NCBI RefSeq assembly: GCF_001686985.1
Contig: NZ_CP015318.1
Coordinates: 3,346,001-3,410,000 of the forward strand
Reading direction: 5' to 3'
DNA length: 64,000 nucleotides
Origin: Mesorhizobium amorphae CCNWGS0123
GTDB lineage: Bacteria; Pseudomonadota; Alphaproteobacteria; Rhizobiales; Rhizobiaceae
Positions 27,867 through 35,352 of this stretch are shown here, one piece after another. Position 1 is the first letter of the stretch. Each line of letters starts with the position of its first letter. The notes below the pieces were generated by a model that saw only the letters and a list, made by a program, of their open reading frames with translations, was not told the origin of the DNA and made no database searches. The translations under genes and the position numbers were made by a program.

Positions 27867-29000
27867 ATGATGAATCGCCTTCCGCCCCGCCTGCTGTCCC
27901 GGCGCAACTTTTTGACCCGGGCGCTGGGGGTTGCTGCCGCCAGTGCCTTTGTGCGTCCGGCGCTCGGCCAGACCGGGCAGCGCATCCAGCCCATCGACGC
28001 CACCTTCCTGTTCATCGCCGACGTCCATGCCTGCCGCATGGCGAGCGGCCTCAGCCCCAACTGCCAGCAGGAAGGCAAGACCGACGCCGCCCTGCTGCGC
28101 AATGTCGCTGCGCTCAACGGCATTGGTGACAAGGATTGGCCGGCCGAGATCAACGGCGTCGCCGCCGGCCTGCGTTCGGCCGGCCGCCGCATCGGCGCGC
28201 CGCTCGGCCTCGTCGTCGGAGGCGACATCACCGACGACGGCGGCGGCCAGATCACCCAGCCCAGCGAAGGCACGCAGCTGCTGCAGTTCAGCCAGCGCTA
28301 TCAGCAAGGGATCGGCCCCGACCGTGTCCACATGCCCGTCTACGTCGGGCTCGGCAATCACGACATCGACCAGAACGGGCCGTCGGATCATGTCGACTGG
28401 TACCGCCGCGAGATGCGCGACTATGTCGAGGTCAACCACCGCCCCGGCGTGTTCTTCAAGCCGCCGGTGCCGGCGACCGAATATGACGTCGACACCGACT
28501 GCTATTCCTGGGACTGGGGCGGCCTGCATCTTATCCAGACGCATCGTTTCGCCGGCGATACGGGCCACGGCGCCATCTCCAGCCTGCCATGGCTGAAGCA
28601 GGATCTGGCGACCTATGCCGGCGACGGCCGCCCGGTCATCCTGTTCCAGCACTATGGCTGGGATACTTTTTCGATCGAGAAATGGGATCCGGCCCAGCGG
28701 ACCTACGACGATGACGGCACCGGCGCGCCGCACTGGTGGAGCGAGGCCGACCGCCAGGCGCTGCTGTCGGCGCTGAAAGGCTACAATGTCATCGCCATTT
28801 TCCACGGCCACCAGCACGAGATACCGATGATCTACAGTCGAGACGGGCTCGATCTGTTCAAGCCGAAGGCCGCCTATATGGGCGGCTTCGCGCTGGTGCG
28901 AGTGACCGGTGACGGCATAGATGTGGTGCTGGGCGAGGCGACCGGGGACCATGGCGAGGTGATGTTCACCAACGCCTTCTCGAAGAGCCTGAGCTTCTAA
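27867..29000 (+). CDS. Tat-exported metallophosphoesterase
   Basis: A 377-residue calcineurin-like phosphoesterase. The N-terminus has a twin-arginine signal (SRRNFLTRALGVAAASAFV), so the folded metalloenzyme is exported. Metal-binding motifs are in the usual order: D-x-H in 'FIADVHA', GD in 'VVGGDITDD', GNHD in 'GLGNHDID', and GHxH in 'FHGHQHE'. A second ATG at 27870 is equally possible as start. Substrate may be a phosphodiester or nucleotide; it cannot be named. The gene is divergent from an exported hypothetical protein and is followed by a GST gene with a separate ribosome site. Confidence 0.9.
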   Translation: MMNRLPPRLLSRRNFLTRALGVAAASAFVRPALGQTGQRIQPIDATFLFIADVHACRMASGLSPNCQQEGKTDAALLRNVAALNGIGDKDWPAEINGVAAGLRSAGRRIGAPLGLVVGGDITDDGGGQITQPSEGTQLLQFSQRYQQGIGPDRVHMPVYVGLGNHDIDQNGPSDHVDWYRREMRDYVEVNHRPGVFFKPPVPATEYDVDTDCYSWDWGGLHLIQTHRFAGDTGHGAISSLPWLKQDLATYAGDGRPVILFQHYGWDTFSIEKWDPAQRTYDDDGTGAPHWWSEADRQALLSALKGYNVIAIFHGHQHEIPMIYSRDGLDLFKPKAAYMGGFALVRVTGDGIDVVLGEATGDHGEVMFTNAFSKSLSF

Positions 29001-29104
29001 GGCGCGCTGGCGGGACTGCGGCAGTGGTCGTATTTTCGGGATCGGCCCGGCTTCTCCGGGGCTAAACATGCAGGGTTGGCTTCGCAGGCAAGTCGGGAGA
29101 AACC

Positions 29105-29764
29105 ATGGCTGAATTCACCCTCTTCATCGGCAACAAATGCTTTTCGTCCTGGTCGCTTCGGCCATGGGTGGCGATGCGGCATCTGGAGATACCGTTCGAG
29201 GAAGGCTTCGTGCGCTTGCGCACGCCGGAAACCGCCGCCAACCTAGCCAAGGTGTCGCCGACCGGGCTGGTGCCCGTCTTGAATCACAATGGCAAAATTG
29301 TCTGGGAAACCCTTGCCATCCTTGAATATCTCGCCGACCTGTTTCCGGAGAAAAAACTCTGGCCCGATGATATCGGTGCCCGCGCGCTGGCCCGCTCGGT
29401 GGCGACCGAGATGCATTCCGGCTTTCGTGAGGTCCGCTATGGCTGGCCGATGAATTTGCGCCGGCCCAAGGCGCATAAACCGCTTGACGCTGAAGGCGAG
29501 ACACAGCGGGCTCGCATCGAGGCGATCTGGCGGCAATGCCGTACCGAGTACGGCAAGGGCGGCCCGTTCCTGTTCGGCCATTTCACCGCGGCCGATGCCA
29601 TGTATGCGCCGATCGTCACCCGCTTCGACACCTATGGCGGCGAACTGGCGCCGGATACACGCGCCTATGTCGACGCCGTGCTTTCAACGCCGGCGATGCG
29701 GCACTGGTATGCGGAATCCGCCAAGGAGACGTGGCCGGAACCCGGGCCGCACGAACAGGACTGA
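29105..29764 (+). CDS. Glutathione S-transferase family protein
   Basis: A 219-residue GST. The N-terminal thioredoxin-like domain starts with 'TLFIGNKCFSSWSLRPWVAMRHL', with Ser14/Ser13 (CFSSW) as likely catalytic residue, and contains the cis-proline loop 'PTGLVPVL' and the glutathione-binding 'ETLAILEYLADLFPE'. An all-helical C-terminal domain follows from about residue 90 with 'FLFGHFTAADAMYAPIVTRF'. The 'CFSSWSLRPW' start is typical of a bacterial subgroup sometimes linked to stress or aromatic degradation. A GGGAGAAACC ribosome site precedes the ATG. Confidence 0.92.
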   Translation: MAEFTLFIGNKCFSSWSLRPWVAMRHLEIPFEEGFVRLRTPETAANLAKVSPTGLVPVLNHNGKIVWETLAILEYLADLFPEKKLWPDDIGARALARSVATEMHSGFREVRYGWPMNLRRPKAHKPLDAEGETQRARIEAIWRQCRTEYGKGGPFLFGHFTAADAMYAPIVTRFDTYGGELAPDTRAYVDAVLSTPAMRHWYAESAKETWPEPGPHEQD

Positions 29765-29847
29765 CCAAGAGATCATCGCCGGACGAGGATCGCTGAGTTC
29801 ATCCCGCTGCGGCGTTGTTGACGAGCAGTCGCGATCGGCATAAATAC

Positions 29848-29863
29848 GTAACCAAATGGATAC
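29848..29863. promoter_or_regulatory. ArsR-type operator candidate
   Basis: GTAACCA-AA-TGGATAC is an inverted repeat with 6 of 7 matching positions, ending 5 bases before the ATG of the ArsR-family gene. This location suggests autorepression. Confidence 0.5.
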
Positions 29864-29868
29864 GCATT

Positions 29869-30189
29869 ATGCCGCAGGCTGATCCCGATCGTTCCGTTTT
29901 TCGCGCCATCGCCGATCCGACGCGGCGCGCCATCCTGGATCGTTTGCGGCAGGGCCCGGCGCCGGTCAACGAACTCGCCTCGGCCTTTTCGCAGAGCCGG
30001 CCGGCAATCTCCAAGCATCTCAGGATCCTGCGCGAATTGCGCGTCGTCTCCGAGCAGAAGCATGGTCGCGAGCGGCTTTATCGGCTGGAGCCGGCGGAGC
30101 TGAAGGATGTCGCCGACTGGATCCTGCCCTATCGCGATTTCTGGCAGGCAAGCCTCGGCAATCTGAAATCCTATCTGGAGAACGAATGA
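29869..30189 (+). CDS. ArsR-family helix-turn-helix regulator
   Basis: A 106-residue winged-helix regulator of the ArsR superfamily. 'DRSVFRAIADPTRRAILDRLRQGPAPVNELASAFSQSRPAISKHLRILRELRVVSEQKHGRERLYRL' covers the HTH and wing; no metal-binding Cys pair is present, so it belongs to the metal-independent group that usually controls an SRPBCC gene. Exactly such a gene follows with an ATGA overlap. The ATG at 29869 follows an inverted repeat; an in-frame start at 29815 would place the operator inside the coding region. Confidence 0.9.
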   Translation: MPQADPDRSVFRAIADPTRRAILDRLRQGPAPVNELASAFSQSRPAISKHLRILRELRVVSEQKHGRERLYRLEPAELKDVADWILPYRDFWQASLGNLKSYLENE

Positions 30190-30968
30190 TGGCCAGCAAC
30201 GACAGGCCGCGTGCAGTCGCCGACGTCTCGGTGGGCACCATCCTTGCCACGGTGACGATAGCCGTGCCGCCGGAGCGGGTGTTTCGGGCGCTCACCGCCG
30301 AGGACCAGATCCCGCTCTGGTGGGGTTCGGACGCGCTTTACCGGACGACGAAGCACACCGCCGATGTCAGGCCGGGCGGTGCCTGGTATTCGCAAGGCAA
30401 GGGCGCCGACGGCCATGAATTCCACGTCCAGGGCGAATATCTCGAGGTCGAGCCGCTGCATCGTCTGGTGATGACCTGGAAGGCGCCATGGGACGGCGAC
30501 AATGTCACGACCGTCACCTACACGCTGGAAGCGGTCGATGCCGGAACGCGGCTGACGCTGCGCCACGAAGGCTTTGGCGCACGCCATGACTCCTGCCGTG
30601 ACCACGGCTCCGGCTGGGAGCGAGTGCTCGGCTGGCTGAATGCATTCCTTGCCGCCGAAGCGGGCATCAAGTCGCCAGGCATATTCCACTGCCGGCTGAT
30701 CCCGCCGCGCGCGGATCTCGCCTTTACCTTGACGGATGAGGAGAGGGCGCTGATGGACCGGCATGCCGACTATCTGCGCGGCAAGCTGGCCGAGGGCACC
30801 ATGATGCTGGCTGGTCCGGTCGCCGACCCGGCCGGGCCCTGGGGCCTCGCCATCCTGCGCGTCGGCACCGAGGCCGAGGCAAGGGCGTTGACCGATGCCG
30901 ACCCGGTCGTGCGTTCGGGGCAGGGCTTTCGCTACGAAATCCTGCCGCTGCTGTCAGCGATCATGTGA
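30186..30968 (+). CDS. SRPBCC (AHSA1-type) domain fused to a YCII domain
   Basis: A 260-residue two-domain protein. Residues about 20-155 form an SRPBCC/AHSA1-type ligand-binding domain ('VTIAVPPERVFRALTAEDQIPLWWG', 'GGAWYSQG', 'GSGWERVLGWLNAFL'). Residues about 170-258 form a YCII-type domain (AFTLTDEERALMDRHADYLRGKLAEGTMMLAGPVADPAGPWGLAIL), with the conserved His175-equivalent in 'DRHADYL'. Either domain is common as a separate protein; the fusion is less usual and suggests one substrate passed between two sites. Start ATG 30186 overlaps the ArsR stop; a second ATG at 30189 is possible. No reaction can be assigned. Confidence 0.88.
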   Translation: MMASNDRPRAVADVSVGTILATVTIAVPPERVFRALTAEDQIPLWWGSDALYRTTKHTADVRPGGAWYSQGKGADGHEFHVQGEYLEVEPLHRLVMTWKAPWDGDNVTTVTYTLEAVDAGTRLTLRHEGFGARHDSCRDHGSGWERVLGWLNAFLAAEAGIKSPGIFHCRLIPPRADLAFTLTDEERALMDRHADYLRGKLAEGTMMLAGPVADPAGPWGLAILRVGTEAEARALTDADPVVRSGQGFRYEILPLLSAIM

Positions 30969-30986
30969 CGTCCCCAAATACAAGAA

Positions 30987-31027
30987 CGCCCCTCGCGCCT
31001 TTTATCGCGCGGGAGGCGTCCTTTTTG
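30987..31027 (+). terminator. Terminator of the ArsR-SRPBCC/YCII operon
   Basis: A 13-bp stem with two imperfect positions (30987-30999 with 31008-31020) and an AT-rich loop, followed by CCTTTTT. It begins 18 bases after the stop codon. Confidence 0.7.
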
Positions 31028-31405
31028 CCAGCCTTTCCAAGATTGCTCTTATGAACTGCTGACCGTACCAAAATGCGTGAGGGCCAGGATGGTTCCCACC
31101 TTGTTGCGATTTTTTTCCGATCTGGCGCCAGGCGGTTTTTGCATCCCGGATGCAACCGGGAAAGGGGCTTCGTCGTGCCTTGCCCGGCAAGCCATGCGGT
31201 GCTTCGGCTGCCGTCACCAGAACAAGAAATTTGACATGGCGGCAAAAGAAGTCTACTAGAAGTTCGTCGATATTTGTTTGCCCGACTTTTGTTATCCGCG
31301 TGCCGAGCGCGCCTTTGACGAACTTCCTCCCATCAAAAATCGAGACAAACGCCGTTGTGCATTCGCACGACGGTGAACGAATATTTGCCATGGAAAGGGT
31401 TCGTT
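31028..31405 (+). promoter_or_regulatory. Upstream and probable leader region of the cold-shock gene
   Basis: No gene is supported in these 378 bases. The region is visibly richer in A and T than its neighbours, and holds a hairpin-prone stretch at about 31140-31200. Cold-shock genes often have long, structured, temperature-sensitive leaders, so part of this may be 5' UTR; this is inference. Confidence 0.35.
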
Positions 31406-31615
31406 ATGAGCACTGGCACAGTAAAATGGTTCAACGCCACCAAGGGCTTTGGTTTTATTCAGCCTGACGACGGTTCGGCCGACGTTTTCGTCCATGTTTC
31501 GGCCGTCGAGCGTGCCGGAATGCGCACCATCGTCGAAGGTCAGAAGCTTGGCTACGAGATGGTTCGTGACAACAAGTCGGGCAAGATGTCCGCCGACCAG
31601 CTCAAGGCTGCGTAA
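31406..31615 (+). CDS. CspA-family cold-shock protein
   Basis: A 69-residue single cold-shock domain that binds single-stranded RNA and DNA. RNP1 is KGFGFI at 13-18 and RNP2 VFVH at 27-30, with the usual opening STGTVKWFN. The ATG at 31406 is preceded by AAAGGG 7-8 bases upstream and gives the typical length; the upstream in-frame ATG at 31355 is unlikely. The protein acts as an RNA chaperone in cold adaptation or growth-phase control. The gene is monocistronic. Confidence 0.95.
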   Translation: MSTGTVKWFNATKGFGFIQPDDGSADVFVHVSAVERAGMRTIVEGQKLGYEMVRDNKSGKMSADQLKAA

Positions 31616-31790
31616 AAACGGAATTCAGCCTTCCCGGTGACCACGGATGTACTGGCATCGGTAGATGGCGAGAGGAGGGTCAGGCACATGCCTGACCTTT
31701 TTCGTTTCTGGCAGTGAATTGTACGCCGCAGATCCCCTCGTATGTGCTAAGCACCGCCAAGGTGGATCCCCCCGAACCAGGAAGAAGAAG

Positions 31791-32018
31791 ATGTCCCTTA
31801 CTCCGAAGGCATCCGGCGACGAGGCCGAGCAGCTTTTCAGCAAGACCCGGACGCAGTCGATGTCGCTCAATCGCATCATCTCCGAACGTGATGCCGTCAG
31901 CGAGGCCCGTGAGGCCAAGACCGCGCGGCTGCGCGAACTGCGCCTGGAGAAGGAGGCCGACGACCGGGCGGCTGCCCTCGTTCAGGCCGCCATGCCGAAA
32001 CGCGCGGGCAAACGCTGA
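31791..32018 (+). CDS. Small charged hypothetical protein
   Basis: A 75-residue soluble protein rich in Glu, Arg and Ala, predicted almost wholly helical and probably coiled-coil in the middle (ISERDAVSEAREAKTARLRE). I do not recognise the family. The ATG at 31791 has a GAAGAAGAAG purine run directly upstream. Its stop TGA overlaps the ATG of the next gene by one base, so the two are translationally coupled. Confidence 0.65.
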   Translation: MSLTPKASGDEAEQLFSKTRTQSMSLNRIISERDAVSEAREAKTARLRELRLEKEADDRAAALVQAAMPKRAGKR

Positions 32019-32425
32019 TGGCCACCAAGCGCGTGCCGCCAACGCCGATCGCCGGCGACGCGACCATTGCCGACATGGTCGAACTTCTCGACAAGCCGGT
32101 CGAATTTGTCCGGCGCGTGCTGGAAAAGCTGGAGCGTTGCAAGCGCGCCCATGGTGATGCCCAGGTGCGCGTCGGTGTGCGCGGCCGCGCCGAAGCCCCG
32201 AACTATCTGATCGAATATGTGCGCGAGGACACCAAGACGCGCGAGCGGGTGACCCATCAGGACGCCGCCTATAGCGGCAGCACGCATCGCGAACTGGCGC
32301 CGCATCACATCGAGGACGCCAGGAACTGGTCGCCCGAGGAAATGAACATCACGGCGGTGTCGGCGCTGATCGGCCGCCTGCGCAATCCGCGCGCGCCGTC
32401 ATCGCGTTTCTCTGACGAGGACTGA
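32018..32425 (+). CDS. Hypothetical protein, coupled to the preceding small gene
   Basis: A 135-residue soluble protein without signal peptide or membrane segment, not recognised. It has a helical first half with 'ATIADMVELLDKPVEFVRRVLEKLERCKRAHG', a beta-rich middle 'AQVRVGVRGRAEAPNYLIEYVRED' and a basic, disordered-looking end. The start ATG shares a base with the preceding stop, and the next gene begins one base after its stop, so 31791-32954 is a likely three-gene operon. Confidence 0.7.
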   Translation: MATKRVPPTPIAGDATIADMVELLDKPVEFVRRVLEKLERCKRAHGDAQVRVGVRGRAEAPNYLIEYVREDTKTRERVTHQDAAYSGSTHRELAPHHIEDARNWSPEEMNITAVSALIGRLRNPRAPSSRFSDED

Positions 32426-32426
32426 C

Positions 32427-32954
32427 ATGGCCATAAGATTTTCCGCCAAGGACCAGCCGGCAGCGCCGGCCGCCACCGCCAAGCCGGCTGTCGCGCCGAA
32501 GGCTGACGAACCGGTCGCAACCGATCTGTTCAAGTCGTGGCCCGGAAGACGACCAAGAAGAAATAGCGCCTTGCCGCGAAATGCCGATCGCGATCCTGTC
32601 GCGCCGGGCCTGCTTGCCCTGGCGGCAGCCGCAGATTTTTCGCCGCTAGAGCAAGGCGCCGGTGCGGCCCTGTTCGACTGCCAGGCCTGCGGCGCCTGCT
32701 GCTCCTATTCAGCCGAGTGGCCGCGCTTTTCCACCGAGGACGACGCGCAGCTTGACCGCATTCCGCAGAAATTCGTCGCTGCCGACGAATCCGGTATGCG
32801 CTGCGACGGCGTGCGCTGTTCGGCTCTGTCCGGCGAGGTCGGCAAGCATACCGCTTGCGGCATCTATGACGTCCGCCCCGACGTCTGCCGCGCCTGCATG
32901 CCCGGCGGCGACGACTGCCTGATGGCGCGCGAGGCGCATGGCCTGCCACCGTAG
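32427..32954 (+). CDS. YkgJ-type cysteine-cluster protein, apparently fused to an upstream small ORF by a frameshift
   Basis: As written, one 175-residue frame. The C-terminal 120 residues contain a cysteine cluster typical of the YkgJ/zinc- or iron-chelating family (CQACGACC near 86-93, then CDGVRC, TACGIYDVRPDVCRACMPGGDDC). The first 37 residues are Ala/Pro/Lys-rich and unrelated; reading the +1 frame from base 32537 gives VARKTTKKK and a TAG at 32564-32566, a far more natural end for that small protein. A TTG at 32571 would then be a sensible start for the YkgJ protein. A single lost base therefore probably merged two genes, either truly or by sequencing error. Role of the cysteine protein unknown. 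Confidence 0.7.
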   Translation: MAIRFSAKDQPAAPAATAKPAVAPKADEPVATDLFKSWPGRRPRRNSALPRNADRDPVAPGLLALAAAADFSPLEQGAGAALFDCQACGACCSYSAEWPRFSTEDDAQLDRIPQKFVAADESGMRCDGVRCSALSGEVGKHTACGIYDVRPDVCRACMPGGDDCLMAREAHGLPP

Positions 32955-33050
32955 AGCTGTCGGTCGCTCACCGCGGGATGTGGGGGGCAAAGGTAGCGGT
33001 TCTACACGGCAGGCCTTGCCTGCAATGCAAGTCCTTGCCATATAGCGCTC

Positions 33051-33097
33051 GGGAATGGTGTCTCCCTGAAAACCGCGCTGATGCTGATGACGCCTAC
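33051..33097 (+). ncRNA. Fluoride riboswitch (crcB motif)
   Basis: The segment starts GGGAATGGTGTCTCCC, in which GGGA pairs with TCCC to form P1 around the conserved ATGGTGT, and ends with CTGATGACGCCTAC at 33084-33097, the conserved 3' part of the crcB motif. It stands directly in front of crcB. A small hairpin (CGCCC/GGGCG at 33105-33117) just before the AGGAGG at 33121-33126 suggests translational control by masking of the ribosome site. Confidence 0.85.
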
Positions 33098-33131
33098 TGA
33101 CGAACGCCCTTCGGGCGCGCAGGAGGCTGTC

Positions 33132-33500
33132 ATGGGATTTTTCGTCGTGTTCATCGGATCGGGTATCGGTGGCGCTCTTCGCTACGGCGTCGGGCTTCTG
33201 TCGCTGCGACTGCTCGGTGCCAACTTTCCCTTCGGAACGCTTTCCATCAACATCGTCGGATCGGCCTTGATGGGCCTTGTCGTTAGCCTGTTCGCATTGT
33301 TCCAGATCGGCGGGGATGACGTCAGGTTGTTCCTGACGACAGGTATCATCGGCGGCTTTACGACCTTCTCGACCTTCTCGCTCGACGCCGTGACGCTGTG
33401 GGAACGCGGCCAGCATCTGGCAGCCATCGGCTACATAGTCGCCAGTGTGACGCTGTCGTTGACGGCTTTGGCGGCTGTTCTCCTGCTGATGCGCCGCTGA
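33132..33500 (+). CDS. crcB: Fluoride ion channel/exporter CrcB (Fluc)
   Basis: A 122-residue membrane protein with four helices that forms a dual-topology dimer exporting fluoride. Family marks are the Asn in GTLSINIVGSALMG (residues 35-48) and GGFTTFSTFS at 74-83 with the phenylalanines lining the fluoride path. The ATG at 33132 has a perfect AGGAGG 5 bases upstream; the in-frame ATG at 33081 lies inside the riboswitch and is rejected. Expression should rise with intracellular fluoride through the riboswitch at 33051. Confidence 0.96.
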   Translation: MGFFVVFIGSGIGGALRYGVGLLSLRLLGANFPFGTLSINIVGSALMGLVVSLFALFQIGGDDVRLFLTTGIIGGFTTFSTFSLDAVTLWERGQHLAAIGYIVASVTLSLTALAAVLLLMRR

Positions 33501-33620
33501 TCGATTTTCCACGGGCTGGCGACCCGCGACAGCGTGAGCGCACCGGCGTGAGCCCACAGCTTGTGCAGTGCGCCCTTGCCCGGTACCTTGCCGCCGGGCC
33601 GGGTGCCGGAGGAGCAAGTC

Positions 33621-34232
33621 GTGAGCATCGAATTCCTGTTGACGTCGCTGATCGTCGTGGCCTCGCCCGGCACCGGCGTTCTCTACACGCTGAGCGCCGG
33701 CCTGTCGCGCGGGGTGCGTGCCTCGATCATCGCCGCCTTCGGCTGCACGCTGGGCATCATCCCGCATATGGCAGCCGCCATCACCGGTCTTGCCGCGCTG
33801 CTGCACACCAGCGCCATCGCCTTCGAGACGCTGAAGTATCTCGGCGTCGCCTATCTGCTCTATATGGCCTGGAACACGCTGAAGGAGAGCGGTGGCCTGA
33901 GCGTCGACCAGGACGTCGCGCCGCGCTCGGCAGGCAAGGTCATCACCTCCGGCATCCTGATCAACATCCTCAACCCGAAACTGTCGATCTTCTTCTTCGC
34001 CTTCCTGCCGCAATTCGTCAGCACCACCGAACCGCACGCGCTGTCGAAGATGCTGGAACTGTCGGGCGTCTTCATGCTTTTGACCTTCGTCGTCTTCGTC
34101 GGCTACGGCATCTTCGCCGCCTCGATCCGTAGCCACGTCGTGTCGCGGCCGAAGGTGCTGACCTGGATGCGCCGCACCTTCGCCGGCGCCTTCGTCATGC
34201 TCGGCGCCAAGCTGGCGCTGGCGGACCGGTAG
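33621..34232 (+). CDS. LysE/RhtB-family amino-acid exporter
   Basis: A 203-residue membrane protein with six hydrophobic segments of the LysE/RhtB superfamily. Typical sequence includes 'SLIVVASPGTGVLYTLSAGLSRGVRASIIAAFGCTLG' at the start, 'LKYLGVAYLLYMAWNTLK' and 'GILINILNPKLSIFFFAFLPQFV' in the middle. The GTG at 33621 is chosen for its GGAGGAG ribosome site 6 bases upstream; a start at 33561 would add 20 residues unlike the family. The substrate (a basic or neutral amino acid or derivative) is not predictable. Monocistronic. Confidence 0.9.
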   Translation: MSIEFLLTSLIVVASPGTGVLYTLSAGLSRGVRASIIAAFGCTLGIIPHMAAAITGLAALLHTSAIAFETLKYLGVAYLLYMAWNTLKESGGLSVDQDVAPRSAGKVITSGILINILNPKLSIFFFAFLPQFVSTTEPHALSKMLELSGVFMLLTFVVFVGYGIFAASIRSHVVSRPKVLTWMRRTFAGAFVMLGAKLALADR

Positions 34233-34384
34233 CGTCTGTTGACGGGCTTCGTCGCCTGCATGGCCAAGACAATGAGAAGGCGAGCCAAGGCCCGCCTTCA
34301 TCTGCTCTTCAGCCGGTAAGGCTGCTAATTTGCGCCGCCGAGTGCCTGCGTATCTTAGGAATACGTCACATAGCGGCGGTCGAC

Positions 34385-34771
34385 CTATCCCTTGACGTAG
34401 CCCATCGCCTCGACGATCCGCCCGCCGGCAACGCGCATCAAATTGACGCCGCGCAGCGAATTGCCGTCGGCCATGAAATAGCGCCAGCGGATCGTTGCCC
34501 GATCGCCGGCGACGAAGGTCTCCTCGATGTCGAAGCGGGTGCCTGGCTGGGTGGCGATCGCCGACCACAGCGCCACGCACGCCGCCTTGCCGGCGTGGCG
34601 CGCGCCGTCCGGCGCCGGCACCGTGTTTTCGATCACGCAATCCTCGGCCACCAGCTCCGCAAGCGCCGTCGGATCATGACGTTGGAACACGTCGTTGAAG
34701 CGCCGCATGATCTCGGCCGTCTGGCGGGACAGATCATTCGCGGCGATGTCAATGACAAGCTCGTGTGTCAT
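34385..34771 (-). CDS. SnoaL-like (NTF2-fold) protein
   Basis: A 128-residue small protein with the cone-shaped NTF2 fold: N-terminal helices 'TAEIMRRFNDVFQRHDPTALAELVAEDCVIENTV' followed by a curved sheet, 'GTRFDIEETFVAGDRATIRWRYFM' and 'RGVNLMRVAGGRIVEAMGYVKG'. Such proteins are small-molecule isomerases, hydrolases or binding proteins. The ATG at 34771 is 7 bases after AGGAG; an ATG at 34777 would touch the ribosome site. It follows the OsmC gene by 16 bases and forms an operon with it. Confidence 0.85.
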   Translation of the reverse strand: MTHELVIDIAANDLSRQTAEIMRRFNDVFQRHDPTALAELVAEDCVIENTVPAPDGARHAGKAACVALWSAIATQPGTRFDIEETFVAGDRATIRWRYFMADGNSLRGVNLMRVAGGRIVEAMGYVKG

Positions 34772-34787
34772 CGTCATTCTCCTGTTT

Positions 34788-35234
34788 TCATTGGTCTTCG
34801 ACAGCGTCGACGAGCACGGCCTTGAGACTGATGTCGGCCACGCCGGCAAGCGCGCGCGAGACCAGGCAAGTCGTCTTGGCTGACTGCGCGAACCTCTCGA
34901 ACTCCTCTGCCCCGAGTTCCGCGATCTCCGCCTGCGTTTCGAGCTCGATGCGGGTGATCGTCGGCCCGGCCGCGGTCGCGCCGAGATGCACTTTCGCCGT
35001 GGTGCGGATATTCCAGGGAATGTGACCCTCCCGGCCGAGGATGGCACTCAGCGCCATCGAGAAGCAGCCGGCATGGGCCGCCGCGATCAGTTCTTCCGGA
35101 TTGGTGCCGGGACCATTTTCGAAACGCGACGGGAAGGAGTAGGCGCCCTCGAAGACGCCGCTGCCCAGTCGAAGCCGACCCGAACCTTCCCTCAGCGCAC
35201 CTTGCCACTCGGCCGAAGCCTCACGAATTGTCAT
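34788..35234 (-). CDS. OsmC-family peroxiredoxin
   Basis: A 148-residue hydroperoxide reductase of the OsmC type that reduces organic hydroperoxides. The two catalytic cysteines are Cys57 (AAHAGCFSMALS) and Cys123 (AKTTCLVSRAL). 'FPSRFENGPGTNPEELIAAAHAGCFSMAL' is the family core. The ATG at 35234 has GGAGG 7 bases upstream. It heads an operon with the SnoaL-like gene and is divergent from a TetR regulator, with two palindromes in the gap. This suggests induction by a peroxide or electrophile sensed by that regulator. Confidence 0.92.
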   Translation of the reverse strand: MTIREASAEWQGALREGSGRLRLGSGVFEGAYSFPSRFENGPGTNPEELIAAAHAGCFSMALSAILGREGHIPWNIRTTAKVHLGATAAGPTITRIELETQAEIAELGAEEFERFAQSAKTTCLVSRALAGVADISLKAVLVDAVEDQ

Positions 35235-35268
35235 TGGGTCCTCCAAGAGTTCGATTGAAAAAGCGAAT

Positions 35269-35307
35269 ATGTAGACCGATCTACATATTATGTAGACCGA
35301 TTGTCAT
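35269..35307. promoter_or_regulatory. Duplicated TetR operator between osmC and tetR
   Basis: ATGTAGACCGATCTACAT (35269-35286) is an inverted repeat with ATGTAG/CTACAT arms, followed by a near copy ATGTAGACCGATTGTCAT at 35290-35307. The repeated ATGTAGACCGAT half implies two adjacent sites for the divergent TetR-family repressor. Confidence 0.75.
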
Positions 35308-35352
35308 ATTAGTAACAAGGCCTATAATGGCTCTCTCCTGACAGAGGCTGAC

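Noticed and set aside
32709..34640. A 643-codon minus-strand frame
   Set aside because: It runs antisense to YkgJ, the riboswitch, crcB and LysE; no family features are seen.
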